In this document: one piece after another, positions 44,049 to 50,820 of the stretch
Layout of the letters: each line of letters starts with the position of its first letter
Position numbering within the stretch: position 1 is the stretch's first letter
Source of the DNA: Bacillota bacterium
Lineage (GTDB): Bacteria > Bacillota > Clostridia > Christensenellales > CAG-138
Direction: 5' to 3'
DNA length: 62,842 bases
NCBI GenBank assembly: GCA_023400985.1
Contig: JAEXEN010000010.1
Span: 1 to 62,842 of the forward strand
Translations under genes and position numbers: made by a program
The notes under the pieces: generated by a model
Told to the model about the DNA's origin: nothing
Seen by the model: the letters and a program-made list of their open reading frames with translations, nothing else
Databases searched by the model: none

Positions 44049-45233
44049 ATGGAACATTCTGATAATCTGGACACATTGTGCATACACGCGGCGTCCCAGC
44101 TTGACAAGCCGGACGCCAGGCCGCTGGTACCTTCCATTTGCCAGTCCACCAGCTATATTTTTCGCGATATCAACGACGGCAAGCTTAAATGCGAGCATGA
44201 GGATTACGGCGATTGCTATACACGTCTCTCAAATCCCACGAATAATGCCCTGGAGGAAAAAATAGCCGCCTTGGAAGGCGGCGAGGCGGGGCTTTGCTTT
44301 GGCTCCGGCGTAGGCGCCATCAGCGGCGTGTTATTTATGGCGCTCAGGCAGGGGGACCATGTGATCGCGGATAACGCCCTGTACAGCGCTACCTATTATC
44401 TTTTCGACACTATGCTGGAGAAATTCGGCGTGGAGACCACGTTTGTGGATGTCTCCGATCTGCAGGCGCTGGAGGCCGCCATCCGTCCAAACACTGTTTT
44501 GGTCTACTGCGAGGCGCTGGCAAATCCCACGATGAAATTGGCGGACCTAAAGAGCATTGCCAAGATGTGCAAGAAGCATGCTTTGCTTTCCGTCGTTGAC
44601 AGCACGTTCGTAACGCCATATTGCGTACGCCCGCTGTCGCTGGGAATCGATGTGGTCATACACAGCACCACAAAATATATTTGCGGCCATGGGGATGCCA
44701 TCGGAGGAGCCGTGGTATCTACCAAAGCCTTTATTCACGAACTGCGGGAGGTTTCTCTCAAAAATCTTGGGGCCTGCGCTGCACCCTTCAACAGCTTTCT
44801 TATGCTTCGCGGCATCAAGACCTTCACGGTCCGTATGCGCCAGCACAGCGATAATGCCATGCAGGTGGCACGTTATCTAAATGGGCACCCCAAGGTTAAC
44901 GAGGTGCGTTATCCCGGGCTCGAAAGCCATCCGCAGCACGCCTTGGCAAAGCAGATGATGCACGCTTACAGCGGCATGATCTGTCTTGATATCAAAGGCG
45001 GTATCGAGCAGGGGATCCGGTTTATGGAAAGCCTTAAGCTTTGTACGCTTGCGGTCAGTGTCGGCGATGTGGAGACACTGGTAGAACACCCGGCTTCGAT
45101 GACCCACTGGTATGTCCCCAAGGAAGAACGGGAGAAAGCCGGGATCACGGACGGGCTTATCCGGATGTCCGTGGGCCTTGAAAACCCGGCGGATATCATT
45201 GCCGATCTAGAGCAGGCTTTAGCAAATATTTAA
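44049..45233 (+). CDS. Cys/Met-metabolism PLP enzyme, probable methionine gamma-lyase
   Basis: A 394-residue fold-type I PLP enzyme of the trans-sulfuration family. The Schiff-base lysine is Lys209 in IHSTTKYICGHGD; other motifs are YTRLSNPTNNALEEKIAALEGGEAGLCFGSGVGAIS and the closing IRMSVGLENPADIIADLEQAL. Members with this active-site sequence include methionine gamma-lyase, cystathionine gamma-lyase and gamma-synthases. The position between a Liv-type importer and a 2-oxoacid:ferredoxin oxidoreductase favours gamma-lyase: methionine to 2-oxobutyrate, methanethiol and ammonia. Substrate is inferred. GGGGAGG is 8 nt from the ATG. Confidence 0.85.
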   Translation: MEHSDNLDTLCIHAASQLDKPDARPLVPSICQSTSYIFRDINDGKLKCEHEDYGDCYTRLSNPTNNALEEKIAALEGGEAGLCFGSGVGAISGVLFMALRQGDHVIADNALYSATYYLFDTMLEKFGVETTFVDVSDLQALEAAIRPNTVLVYCEALANPTMKLADLKSIAKMCKKHALLSVVDSTFVTPYCVRPLSLGIDVVIHSTTKYICGHGDAIGGAVVSTKAFIHELREVSLKNLGACAAPFNSFLMLRGIKTFTVRMRQHSDNAMQVARYLNGHPKVNEVRYPGLESHPQHALAKQMMHAYSGMICLDIKGGIEQGIRFMESLKLCTLAVSVGDVETLVEHPASMTHWYVPKEEREKAGITDGLIRMSVGLENPADIIADLEQALANI

Positions 45234-45257
45234 GGGAAGCATTTTGCCGGCAATGTA

Positions 45258-45587
45258 TTGCCGCGGGGCGCAAATGCCGGCGATGGCATGATCGATATGA
45301 GCGATATCCATATGGCATATGAAATGAGTCCTGCGGGCAGGAAGCTCATGAACGCGCCGGACAGGGCGTGGGCTGAGGTGGATGCGCAGGTGTTGCTGGA
45401 TATGCATTGCGTGGATATTACGGACGCCGGGGACGTCTCCATGGATGATGAAGTGATCCTGTGGGGCAAAGGCGGTATGACGCTGGAGGAGACGGCTCAG
45501 CTGACGGGAATGGCGAACTGTGAGATTCCATGCACGGTGGGCAGGCGCGTTTTGAGAACCTTGCCGCCCGCCGAAATAGAATTTTGA
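45258..45587 (+). CDS. Orphan alanine-racemase C-terminal-like domain
   Basis: About 109 residues (TTG at 45258; an ATG at 45288 is an alternative, neither with a good ribosome site). From about residue 40 the sequence follows the C-terminal beta-domain of alanine racemases: DAQVLLDMHCVDITDAGDVSMDDEVILWG, then LEETAQLTGMANCEIPCTVGRRVLRTL, equivalent to the racemase pattern CMD..MVDVTD..GDEV.LWG...E.A...GTI.YE..C....RVPR. The PLP-binding barrel is absent. It is in frame with the preceding lyase gene, whose TAA lies 24 nt upstream. It may be a remnant or a stand-alone domain serving this operon; the clean reading frame argues for function. Confidence 0.6.
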   Translation: MPRGANAGDGMIDMSDIHMAYEMSPAGRKLMNAPDRAWAEVDAQVLLDMHCVDITDAGDVSMDDEVILWGKGGMTLEETAQLTGMANCEIPCTVGRRVLRTLPPAEIEF

Positions 45588-45609
45588 AATTTGGCACTGG
45601 AGGAACACC

Positions 45610-46179
45610 ATGATAGAAATTCGTTGGCATGGCCGCGGAGGCCAGGGGGCGAAAACCGCATCTTTGCTGCTTGCGGATGTAGCTTTTGCTACCGGACTGA
45701 ATGTACAAGGGTTTCCCGAATACGGGCCGGAACGCATGGGTGCGCCCATTACGGCATATAACCGGTTGGATAACGCTCCCATCACCATCCATTCCAATAT
45801 TTATACCCCGGATATTGTGGTGGTCGTAGACGAGGGGCTCATTGAGACCGTAGATGTGACCGCGGGGCTGCGCCCCGACGGAGCCATTATCATCAACAGC
45901 TCCAGATCGGCCGAGGCTATACGGCATACTTTACCCGGTGACCTTAAGAACATATACCTGATTGACGCGCGGGCGATATCCGAAAAATATCTCGGTCGGA
46001 ACCTGCCCAACACGCCGCTGCTGTCCGCTGTAGTAAGAGTGGCCGGTATCATGGAAAAGGATGTGTTCCTGAAAAATATGGGCGTCTCTTTTGCGCATAA
46101 GTTTGCTTCTAAACCGGAGGTCATTGCGGGAAATATGGCGGCAGTGAAGAGTGCCTGGACGGAGGTTGTTAAGATATGA
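45610..46179 (+). CDS. 2-oxoacid:ferredoxin oxidoreductase gamma subunit
   Basis: A 189-residue subunit that binds the CoA/acyl side of the complex. Diagnostic N-terminus IRWHGRGGQGAKTASLLLADVAFATG followed by GFPEYGPERMGAPITAYNR, as in PorG/VorC. AGGAGG-like GGAGG is 7 nt from the ATG. The stop overlaps the start of the delta subunit (ATGA). With the lyase upstream, 2-oxobutyrate is a likely substrate, giving propionyl-CoA; pyruvate or branched 2-oxoacids are alternatives. Confidence 0.93.
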   Translation: MIEIRWHGRGGQGAKTASLLLADVAFATGLNVQGFPEYGPERMGAPITAYNRLDNAPITIHSNIYTPDIVVVVDEGLIETVDVTAGLRPDGAIIINSSRSAEAIRHTLPGDLKNIYLIDARAISEKYLGRNLPNTPLLSAVVRVAGIMEKDVFLKNMGVSFAHKFASKPEVIAGNMAAVKSAWTEVVKI

Positions 46180-46490
46180 AGGAAAACCGAATGGAAGGAA
46201 TCAACACAAACAGTACGTACCGGGAACTGCCTCCCGGCGCCAATATCTACGGCAGCGGCAATTCCGACACGTTCCGCACGGGCGACTGGCGAAGCGATAC
46301 CCCCGTTTTTATTGCGGATCGGTGCAATCAATGCTTGCTGTGCTACCCGGTTTGTCCGGACAGTTCCATCCCCGTTCGAAACGGACAGCGGTTGGACTTT
46401 GATTATGAGCATTGCAAAGGGTGCGGCATCTGCGCCGCGGTATGCCCCTTCGGGGCTATCCGCTTTGGGAAGGAGGAGCAACATGAGTAA
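46176..46490 (+). CDS. 2-oxoacid:ferredoxin oxidoreductase delta subunit (2[4Fe-4S] ferredoxin)
   Basis: A 104-residue electron-transfer subunit with two tetranuclear cluster motifs: CNQCLLCYPVCP and CKGCGICAAVCP. The short N-terminal extension (GANIYGSGNSDTFRTGDWRSDTPVF) is typical of PorD. It overlaps both neighbours (4 nt with gamma, 8 nt with alpha), showing tight coupling for stoichiometric assembly. Confidence 0.94.
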   Translation: MKENRMEGINTNSTYRELPPGANIYGSGNSDTFRTGDWRSDTPVFIADRCNQCLLCYPVCPDSSIPVRNGQRLDFDYEHCKGCGICAAVCPFGAIRFGKEEQHE

Positions 46491-47661
46491 GCGCGATAGA
46501 TTATCCGGCAACGAGGCGGTGGCGGCGGCGATCCGGCAGATCGATCCGGACGTGGTCGCGGCGTTTCCCATAACGCCTTCAACGGAAATCCCACAATATA
46601 TATCCCTGTTCAAGGCCGAAGGACAAATCACCACGGAATTTATCACGGTCGAGAGCGAACATAGCGCCATCAGCGCCTGCCTGGGTGCGCAGGCGGCCGG
46701 CGTAAGGGCAATGACCGCTACAAGTTCCGCCGGATTCGCCCTTATGCATGAGGTGCTTTACGTTGTCTCCTCAAGCCGCCTGCCCATCGTGATGGCGGTG
46801 GTAAACCGCGCGTTGACGGGGCCCATCAACATCAACAACGATCACAGCGATTCGATGGGTTCCCGGGATTGCGGATGGCTCCAGCTTTATAGCGAAAATG
46901 CGCAGGAAGCCTATGACAATATGCTCATGGCGCATCGGATCGCGGAGCATCCGTCTGTCAGGCTGCCCATTATGATTTGTCAGGATGGATTTATCACCAG
47001 CCATGCGGTGGAAAATATCGTTATAGAGGATGATGCGGCCGCCAAGGCTTTTGTCGGAAGCTATGACCCCGAGGTCAGTTTGCTGAACCCTGCCGAATCG
47101 CTGTCTGTGGGCGCTTACGGTATCGCGTCTTATTATTTCGAATTCAAGCGCCAGCAGGCGGAAGCCGTGAACCGGGCCAAATCGGTGATTTTGCAGGTGT
47201 CCGGGGAATTCGCGCGTCTTACCGGCAGAGAGTATGGATTGATCGAGCAATACCGCATGGAAGATGCGGAACTGGCCGTTATCGTCATGGGCTCATCCGC
47301 TGGCACAGGCAAGGCGGCCGTGGAAGAGCTGCGCGGCCGGGGCGTAAAAGCCGGCCTCATAAAAATAAGATCCTTCCGGCCTTTTCCGGGGGCGGAGATC
47401 GCAGATGCCTTAAAAAGAGTCAAAGCCGTGGGCATTATGGATAAAAGCGACAGTTTTTCCGATAACGGCGGGCCCTTGGGGGCGGATGTGCGGAGCGCCC
47501 TATATATGAGCGGCGCGCATGCAGCGGCGGCAAACTTCATTTATGGATTGGGCGGCAGAGATCTGCGGGTCGATGATTTTTATGAGATATTCGACAAATT
47601 AAAGGGCTACTCGCAGGGAGAAAAACCCGAAGCCTATAGTTACATAGGCGTGCGCGAGTAA
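46483..47661 (+). CDS. 2-oxoacid:ferredoxin oxidoreductase alpha subunit
   Basis: A 392-residue subunit. The start at 46483 is set by AAGGAGGAG just upstream; the reading frame is open 57 codons earlier but that part overlaps the delta gene. Motifs: SGNEAVAAAIRQIDPDVVAAFPITPSTEI, VESEHSAISACLGAQAAGVRAMTATSSAG (conserved domain I glutamate region) and NRALTGPININNDHSDSM. C-terminal part carries the transketolase-C-like fold (IVMGSSAGTGKAAV). Works with the beta subunit encoded 17 nt downstream. Confidence 0.93.
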   Translation: MSKRDRLSGNEAVAAAIRQIDPDVVAAFPITPSTEIPQYISLFKAEGQITTEFITVESEHSAISACLGAQAAGVRAMTATSSAGFALMHEVLYVVSSSRLPIVMAVVNRALTGPININNDHSDSMGSRDCGWLQLYSENAQEAYDNMLMAHRIAEHPSVRLPIMICQDGFITSHAVENIVIEDDAAAKAFVGSYDPEVSLLNPAESLSVGAYGIASYYFEFKRQQAEAVNRAKSVILQVSGEFARLTGREYGLIEQYRMEDAELAVIVMGSSAGTGKAAVEELRGRGVKAGLIKIRSFRPFPGAEIADALKRVKAVGIMDKSDSFSDNGGPLGADVRSALYMSGAHAAAANFIYGLGGRDLRVDDFYEIFDKLKGYSQGEKPEAYSYIGVRE

Positions 47662-47678
47662 CAGGAAAGGAGAAACGT

Positions 47679-48614
47679 ATGGCGTACAATTTGAAAGATA
47701 TTGCCGATAGACCTGAGCGTTTGGCTCCCGGGCATCGTATGTGTGCGGGGTGCGGCAGCCCCATTACGGTGCGTGCGGTTCTTAGGGCGTTGCATCCGGA
47801 GGATAAGGCGGTAATCACTTCCGCCACATCCTGCCTGGAAGTCTCCACATGCATTTACCCCTATACTTCTTGGGAAGATTCGTTTATCCATAACGCCTTT
47901 GAGAATGCGGCCGCCACTTGCAGCGGCGTGGAAGCGGCATATAACGCGCTGAAAAAGAAAGGAAAACTTGCCTGCGCCACATATAAATTCATTGCCTTTG
48001 GCGGAGACGGTGGCACCTATGACATCGGCTTCCAGTCCTTATCGGGGGCGATGGAGCGCGGTACCGATATGGTCTATGTATGCTATGACAATGAAGCATA
48101 TATGAATACCGGGATCCAGCGTTCATCCTCCACGCCGAAATACGCAGATACCACAACAACAGCCGTAGGCCATGAGAGTATAGGAAAGAAACAGTTAAAA
48201 AAGGATCTTACGAAAATCATGGCGGAGCATCATATTCCCTACATAGGGCAAAGTACGTTTATCGGCAACTTTAAAGACCTGCACGAAAAAGCCGAAAGAG
48301 CGATCTACACCTCCGGCCCCGCTTTTCTCAACGTTATGTCTCCCTGCCCGCGCGGATGGCGGTATGATCCCCGCGATATCATGAAGATATGCAAAACGGC
48401 GGTTGAAACCTGCGTATGGCCCCTGTTCGAGGTGATCGATGGGAAGTGGATCTTATCCTATAAGCCGAAAAAAAAGCTGCCGGTCGAAGATTATCTTAGA
48501 GCGCAAGGCCGGTTTAAACACCTGTTTAAGCCTGAGAACGAAGGGTATATTGCAGAATTTCAGGCCGATATCGACGTACGCTGGGAAGAGTTGCTTAAGC
48601 TGTGCGGTAAATAA
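47679..48614 (+). CDS. 2-oxoacid:ferredoxin oxidoreductase beta subunit (TPP-binding)
   Basis: A 311-residue catalytic subunit. The N-terminal cysteines of a [4Fe-4S] site are in GHRMCAGCGSPI; the thiamine-diphosphate motif runs from AFGGDGGTYDIGFQSLSGAMERG to the YDNEAYMNTGIQRSS segment. The C-terminal portion has VMSPCPRGW. AAGGAG is 6 nt from the ATG. It ends the long operon that starts at the Liv receptor gene, and is followed by a strong terminator. Confidence 0.94.
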   Translation: MAYNLKDIADRPERLAPGHRMCAGCGSPITVRAVLRALHPEDKAVITSATSCLEVSTCIYPYTSWEDSFIHNAFENAAATCSGVEAAYNALKKKGKLACATYKFIAFGGDGGTYDIGFQSLSGAMERGTDMVYVCYDNEAYMNTGIQRSSSTPKYADTTTTAVGHESIGKKQLKKDLTKIMAEHHIPYIGQSTFIGNFKDLHEKAERAIYTSGPAFLNVMSPCPRGWRYDPRDIMKICKTAVETCVWPLFEVIDGKWILSYKPKKKLPVEDYLRAQGRFKHLFKPENEGYIAEFQADIDVRWEELLKLCGK

Positions 48615-48664
48615 TGCCTGTATTCTTTGGCGTGTTCGTAAAAAATGGCGGCAGAGTGCAGCCG

Positions 48665-48702
48665 CTGTGGAAAAGGGCCGGTACCGGCTCTTTTCCACAC
48701 AG
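48665..48702 (+). terminator. Strong hairpin terminator after the oxidoreductase operon
   Basis: CTGTGGAAAAGGGCCGG and CCGGCTCTTTTCCACA form a stem of about 15-16 bp with a two-base tip and one bulge, followed by GAATATATTTTG. The T content downstream is modest. It lies 50 nt after the beta-subunit stop. Confidence 0.65.
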
Positions 48703-48759
48703 AATATATTTTGTTTAATATTTAACAAATTTTACAATTGCAAGGATCACAGGCGTTGA

Positions 48760-48788
48760 TTGCTTTCCGTTTACGAGCGTGATACAAT
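48760..48788 (+). promoter_or_regulatory. Putative sigma-A promoter of the PocR-AraC regulator
   Basis: TTGCTT at 48760-48765, 17-bp spacer, TACAAT at 48783-48788. The transcript would have a leader of about 115 nt. The match to consensus is moderate (four of six and five of six). Confidence 0.5.
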
Positions 48789-48912
48789 ATACAAAATACA
48801 ATCGCGCAGCGGAAAAATATGCACATATAATGTAAAATCATGCATGTAGAAATGTCTGCTTACCGGCCCCTATTGCCGGCAGAGCAGATTGTACCGTGAA
48901 AGAGCTCAGCTT

Positions 48913-49968
48913 ATGTTAAGAAAAGATCAGCAGGATATATATAAGATCATCGACGTGGATAAATGGCAGAAACTGCAGGATGCCCTTGCGGATATGACGG
49001 GAATGGCGATCATTACAACAAACTATATGGGTGTTCCCGTTACTACCCACAGCAGATGCAGACAGTTTTGCGAGCTGGTCCGTGCGGATCCGAAGCTGGC
49101 TCAATACTGCCAAAAATGCGATTCACGGGGCGGTCTGGAGGCGTCACGCATAAACGAATCTTATTTGTATCTCTGTCACTACAATATTTTGGATGCGGCG
49201 ATCCCTATCCTGGTGGAAGGGAAGTATATCGGCGCCGTCATGGTTGGGCAGGTTTTCTTGGATTTGCCGGAAGATAACTTTGCGCTGGAGCCCATCTGCA
49301 TTCCGTCTGACCGAAAATGGTTGGAAAAGCAGACGAAATTATACGATGAATACTACGATATGATCCCCAGAATGCCTTTATCAAAGGTGAAGACTGCGAT
49401 TAATATGCTCTTCCATCTTTGCAATTATATCGTTGGAGAGGCCACCGTGAAAAATCTCGCCTTGGAAATATGCACGCAAATGACCGCCGGCAATGTCGCG
49501 CCGGAAATCTCCGTAAGCCTATCTAAATATTCGGTGGATGCATTAGAAAACGTAAAAGAAAAAATCAACCATGCCATTACCAGCGTCTATATCGGCGAGC
49601 ATGTCTCCCTTGATGAAAATAGCGCAAAAGCCGTTTTAAAACCGGCCTTCGCCTATATTGAGTTACATAAAAACGAAAATATACCCTTAGAAAGCATATC
49701 CGCTGTCTGCCATATAAGCCCCAGCTATTTCAGCAAATTATTTTCTCAGGAGATGGGGGAGAATTTCTCGACTTACATGCTGCGGGTCAGGATCAACTGC
49801 GCGAAAGAGCTTTTAGCATCCACAGAAGGGAGCGTCTCCGAAATAGGCATAAGCCTCGGGTTTAGTGATGCGGCGCACTTTGTTCGGAGCTTTAAAAAGC
49901 TGGAAGGGACCACTCCCGGCAGATACCGCGCTTTCATCAGAGCCTCGCATGGATCGCATTCTTCATAA
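48913..49968 (+). CDS. AraC-family regulator with N-terminal PocR ligand-binding domain
   Basis: A 351-residue regulator (ATG at 48913; a TTG 24 nt upstream is possible). Residues about 10-170 are a PocR sensory domain with its cysteine pattern (RCRQFCELVRADPKLAQYCQKCD ... YLCHYNILDAAIPIL ... IGAVMVGQVF). Residues about 250-345 are the two AraC helix-turn-helix motifs (LESISAVCHISPSYFSKLFSQEMG and VSEIGISLGFSDAAHFVRSFKKLEGTTPGRYR). PocR domains in known regulators respond to small diols or related compounds, so control of the gldA-dhaK genes about 11 kb upstream is plausible; control of the adjacent oxidoreductase operon is the other option. Confidence 0.88.
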   Translation: MLRKDQQDIYKIIDVDKWQKLQDALADMTGMAIITTNYMGVPVTTHSRCRQFCELVRADPKLAQYCQKCDSRGGLEASRINESYLYLCHYNILDAAIPILVEGKYIGAVMVGQVFLDLPEDNFALEPICIPSDRKWLEKQTKLYDEYYDMIPRMPLSKVKTAINMLFHLCNYIVGEATVKNLALEICTQMTAGNVAPEISVSLSKYSVDALENVKEKINHAITSVYIGEHVSLDENSAKAVLKPAFAYIELHKNENIPLESISAVCHISPSYFSKLFSQEMGENFSTYMLRVRINCAKELLASTEGSVSEIGISLGFSDAAHFVRSFKKLEGTTPGRYRAFIRASHGSHSS

Positions 49969-49997
49969 TAAACCGCAAAGCTTTGGTTTTCCTGGCC

Positions 49998-50675
49998 TTA
50001 AACCACGAATTTATACCCGAACCCCCATACGGTCACGATGGAGGCGTCGTACGGCTTGATGCTTTCCCTTAAGGTTTTGATGTGCGTGTCCACGGTCCTG
50101 TCGGAACCTGCAAAGTCGTAGCCCCAGACCTCGTTGAGCAAGGTTTCCCGTGAAAAGGCTTTGTTCGGGTTCTGGGAAAGGAAAAACAGGAGATTATATT
50201 CCTTCGGGGTGAGCTGTACGATGCAGTCGTCCACATAGACCGTGCGCGAAAGGGTGTCGATAAAGAGCCCGCCGAATGTGATCTTGGTCGGTATGCTTTT
50301 CGGAAGGCTTCCGGCCCTATGTAAAAACACCCGGATACGCGAAAAAAGCTCCTGCGTGAAAAACGGCTTTACAATGTAATCGTCCGCGCCGAGCTCGAAA
50401 GCGGCCAGCTTATCCGCCTCGCCGCATCTGGAGCATGTGATGAGGATGGGAACATCCGAGACCTTTCTGATTTGGCGGCATACATTTTTGCCGTCCAATT
50501 CCGGGAGATCGGGATCCATGATGACGATGTTGTAATCGTGTCGGCGGAAAAGCTTGAGCGCCGCGATACCGTCTGCGGCTTCATCGTACGCATACCCATG
50601 GGTGCTCGCCATCCGTTTGACCGTGGCGCGGATCAAATCATCTTTATCTATGATGAGCAGACGGATATCCTCCAT
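49998..50675 (-). CDS. OmpR/PhoB-family response regulator (orphan)
   Basis: A 225-residue two-domain regulator; the ATG at 50675 is 7 nt after AGGAGG. The receiver domain has the acidic pair at IIDKDD, the phosphoacceptor region IVIMDPDLPELDG and the conserved Lys in DDYIVKPF. The winged-helix domain shows LTPKEYNLLFFLSQNPNKAFSRETLLNEVWGYDF and the closing VWGFGYKF. No histidine kinase gene is adjacent, so it is an orphan within this window. It has its own TTGATA-17-TATATA promoter. Confidence 0.92.
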   Translation of the reverse strand: MEDIRLLIIDKDDLIRATVKRMASTHGYAYDEAADGIAALKLFRRHDYNIVIMDPDLPELDGKNVCRQIRKVSDVPILITCSRCGEADKLAAFELGADDYIVKPFFTQELFSRIRVFLHRAGSLPKSIPTKITFGGLFIDTLSRTVYVDDCIVQLTPKEYNLLFFLSQNPNKAFSRETLLNEVWGYDFAGSDRTVDTHIKTLRESIKPYDASIVTVWGFGYKFVV

Positions 50676-50717
50676 GCGCGCACCTCCTCTATGGAATGGC
50701 GGGAGAAAAGAAAAGCA

Positions 50718-50746
50718 TATATAGCATTTTATAATGAAATTATCAA
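50718..50746 (-). promoter_or_regulatory. Sigma-A promoter of the response regulator
   Basis: Minus-strand TTGATA (50746-50741), 17-bp spacer and TATATA (50723-50718), about 40 nt before the start codon at 50675. Confidence 0.6.
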
Positions 50747-50766
50747 ACATTCAATCGGTATTACGA

Positions 50767-50808
50767 TCACATACATAAGGCCGCGCGTGCGCGGCCTTAT
50801 GTATGTGA
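50767..50808. terminator. 20-bp perfect hairpin at the 3' end of the hydrogenase operon
   Basis: TCACATACATAAGGCCGCGC at 50767-50786 pairs exactly with 50789-50808 around a GT tip. It lies 12 nt past the hydA stop on the minus strand. No strong T-run follows, so it may protect the mRNA 3' end as much as terminate. Confidence 0.6.
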
Positions 50809-50820
50809 GAAATTCGTTCC

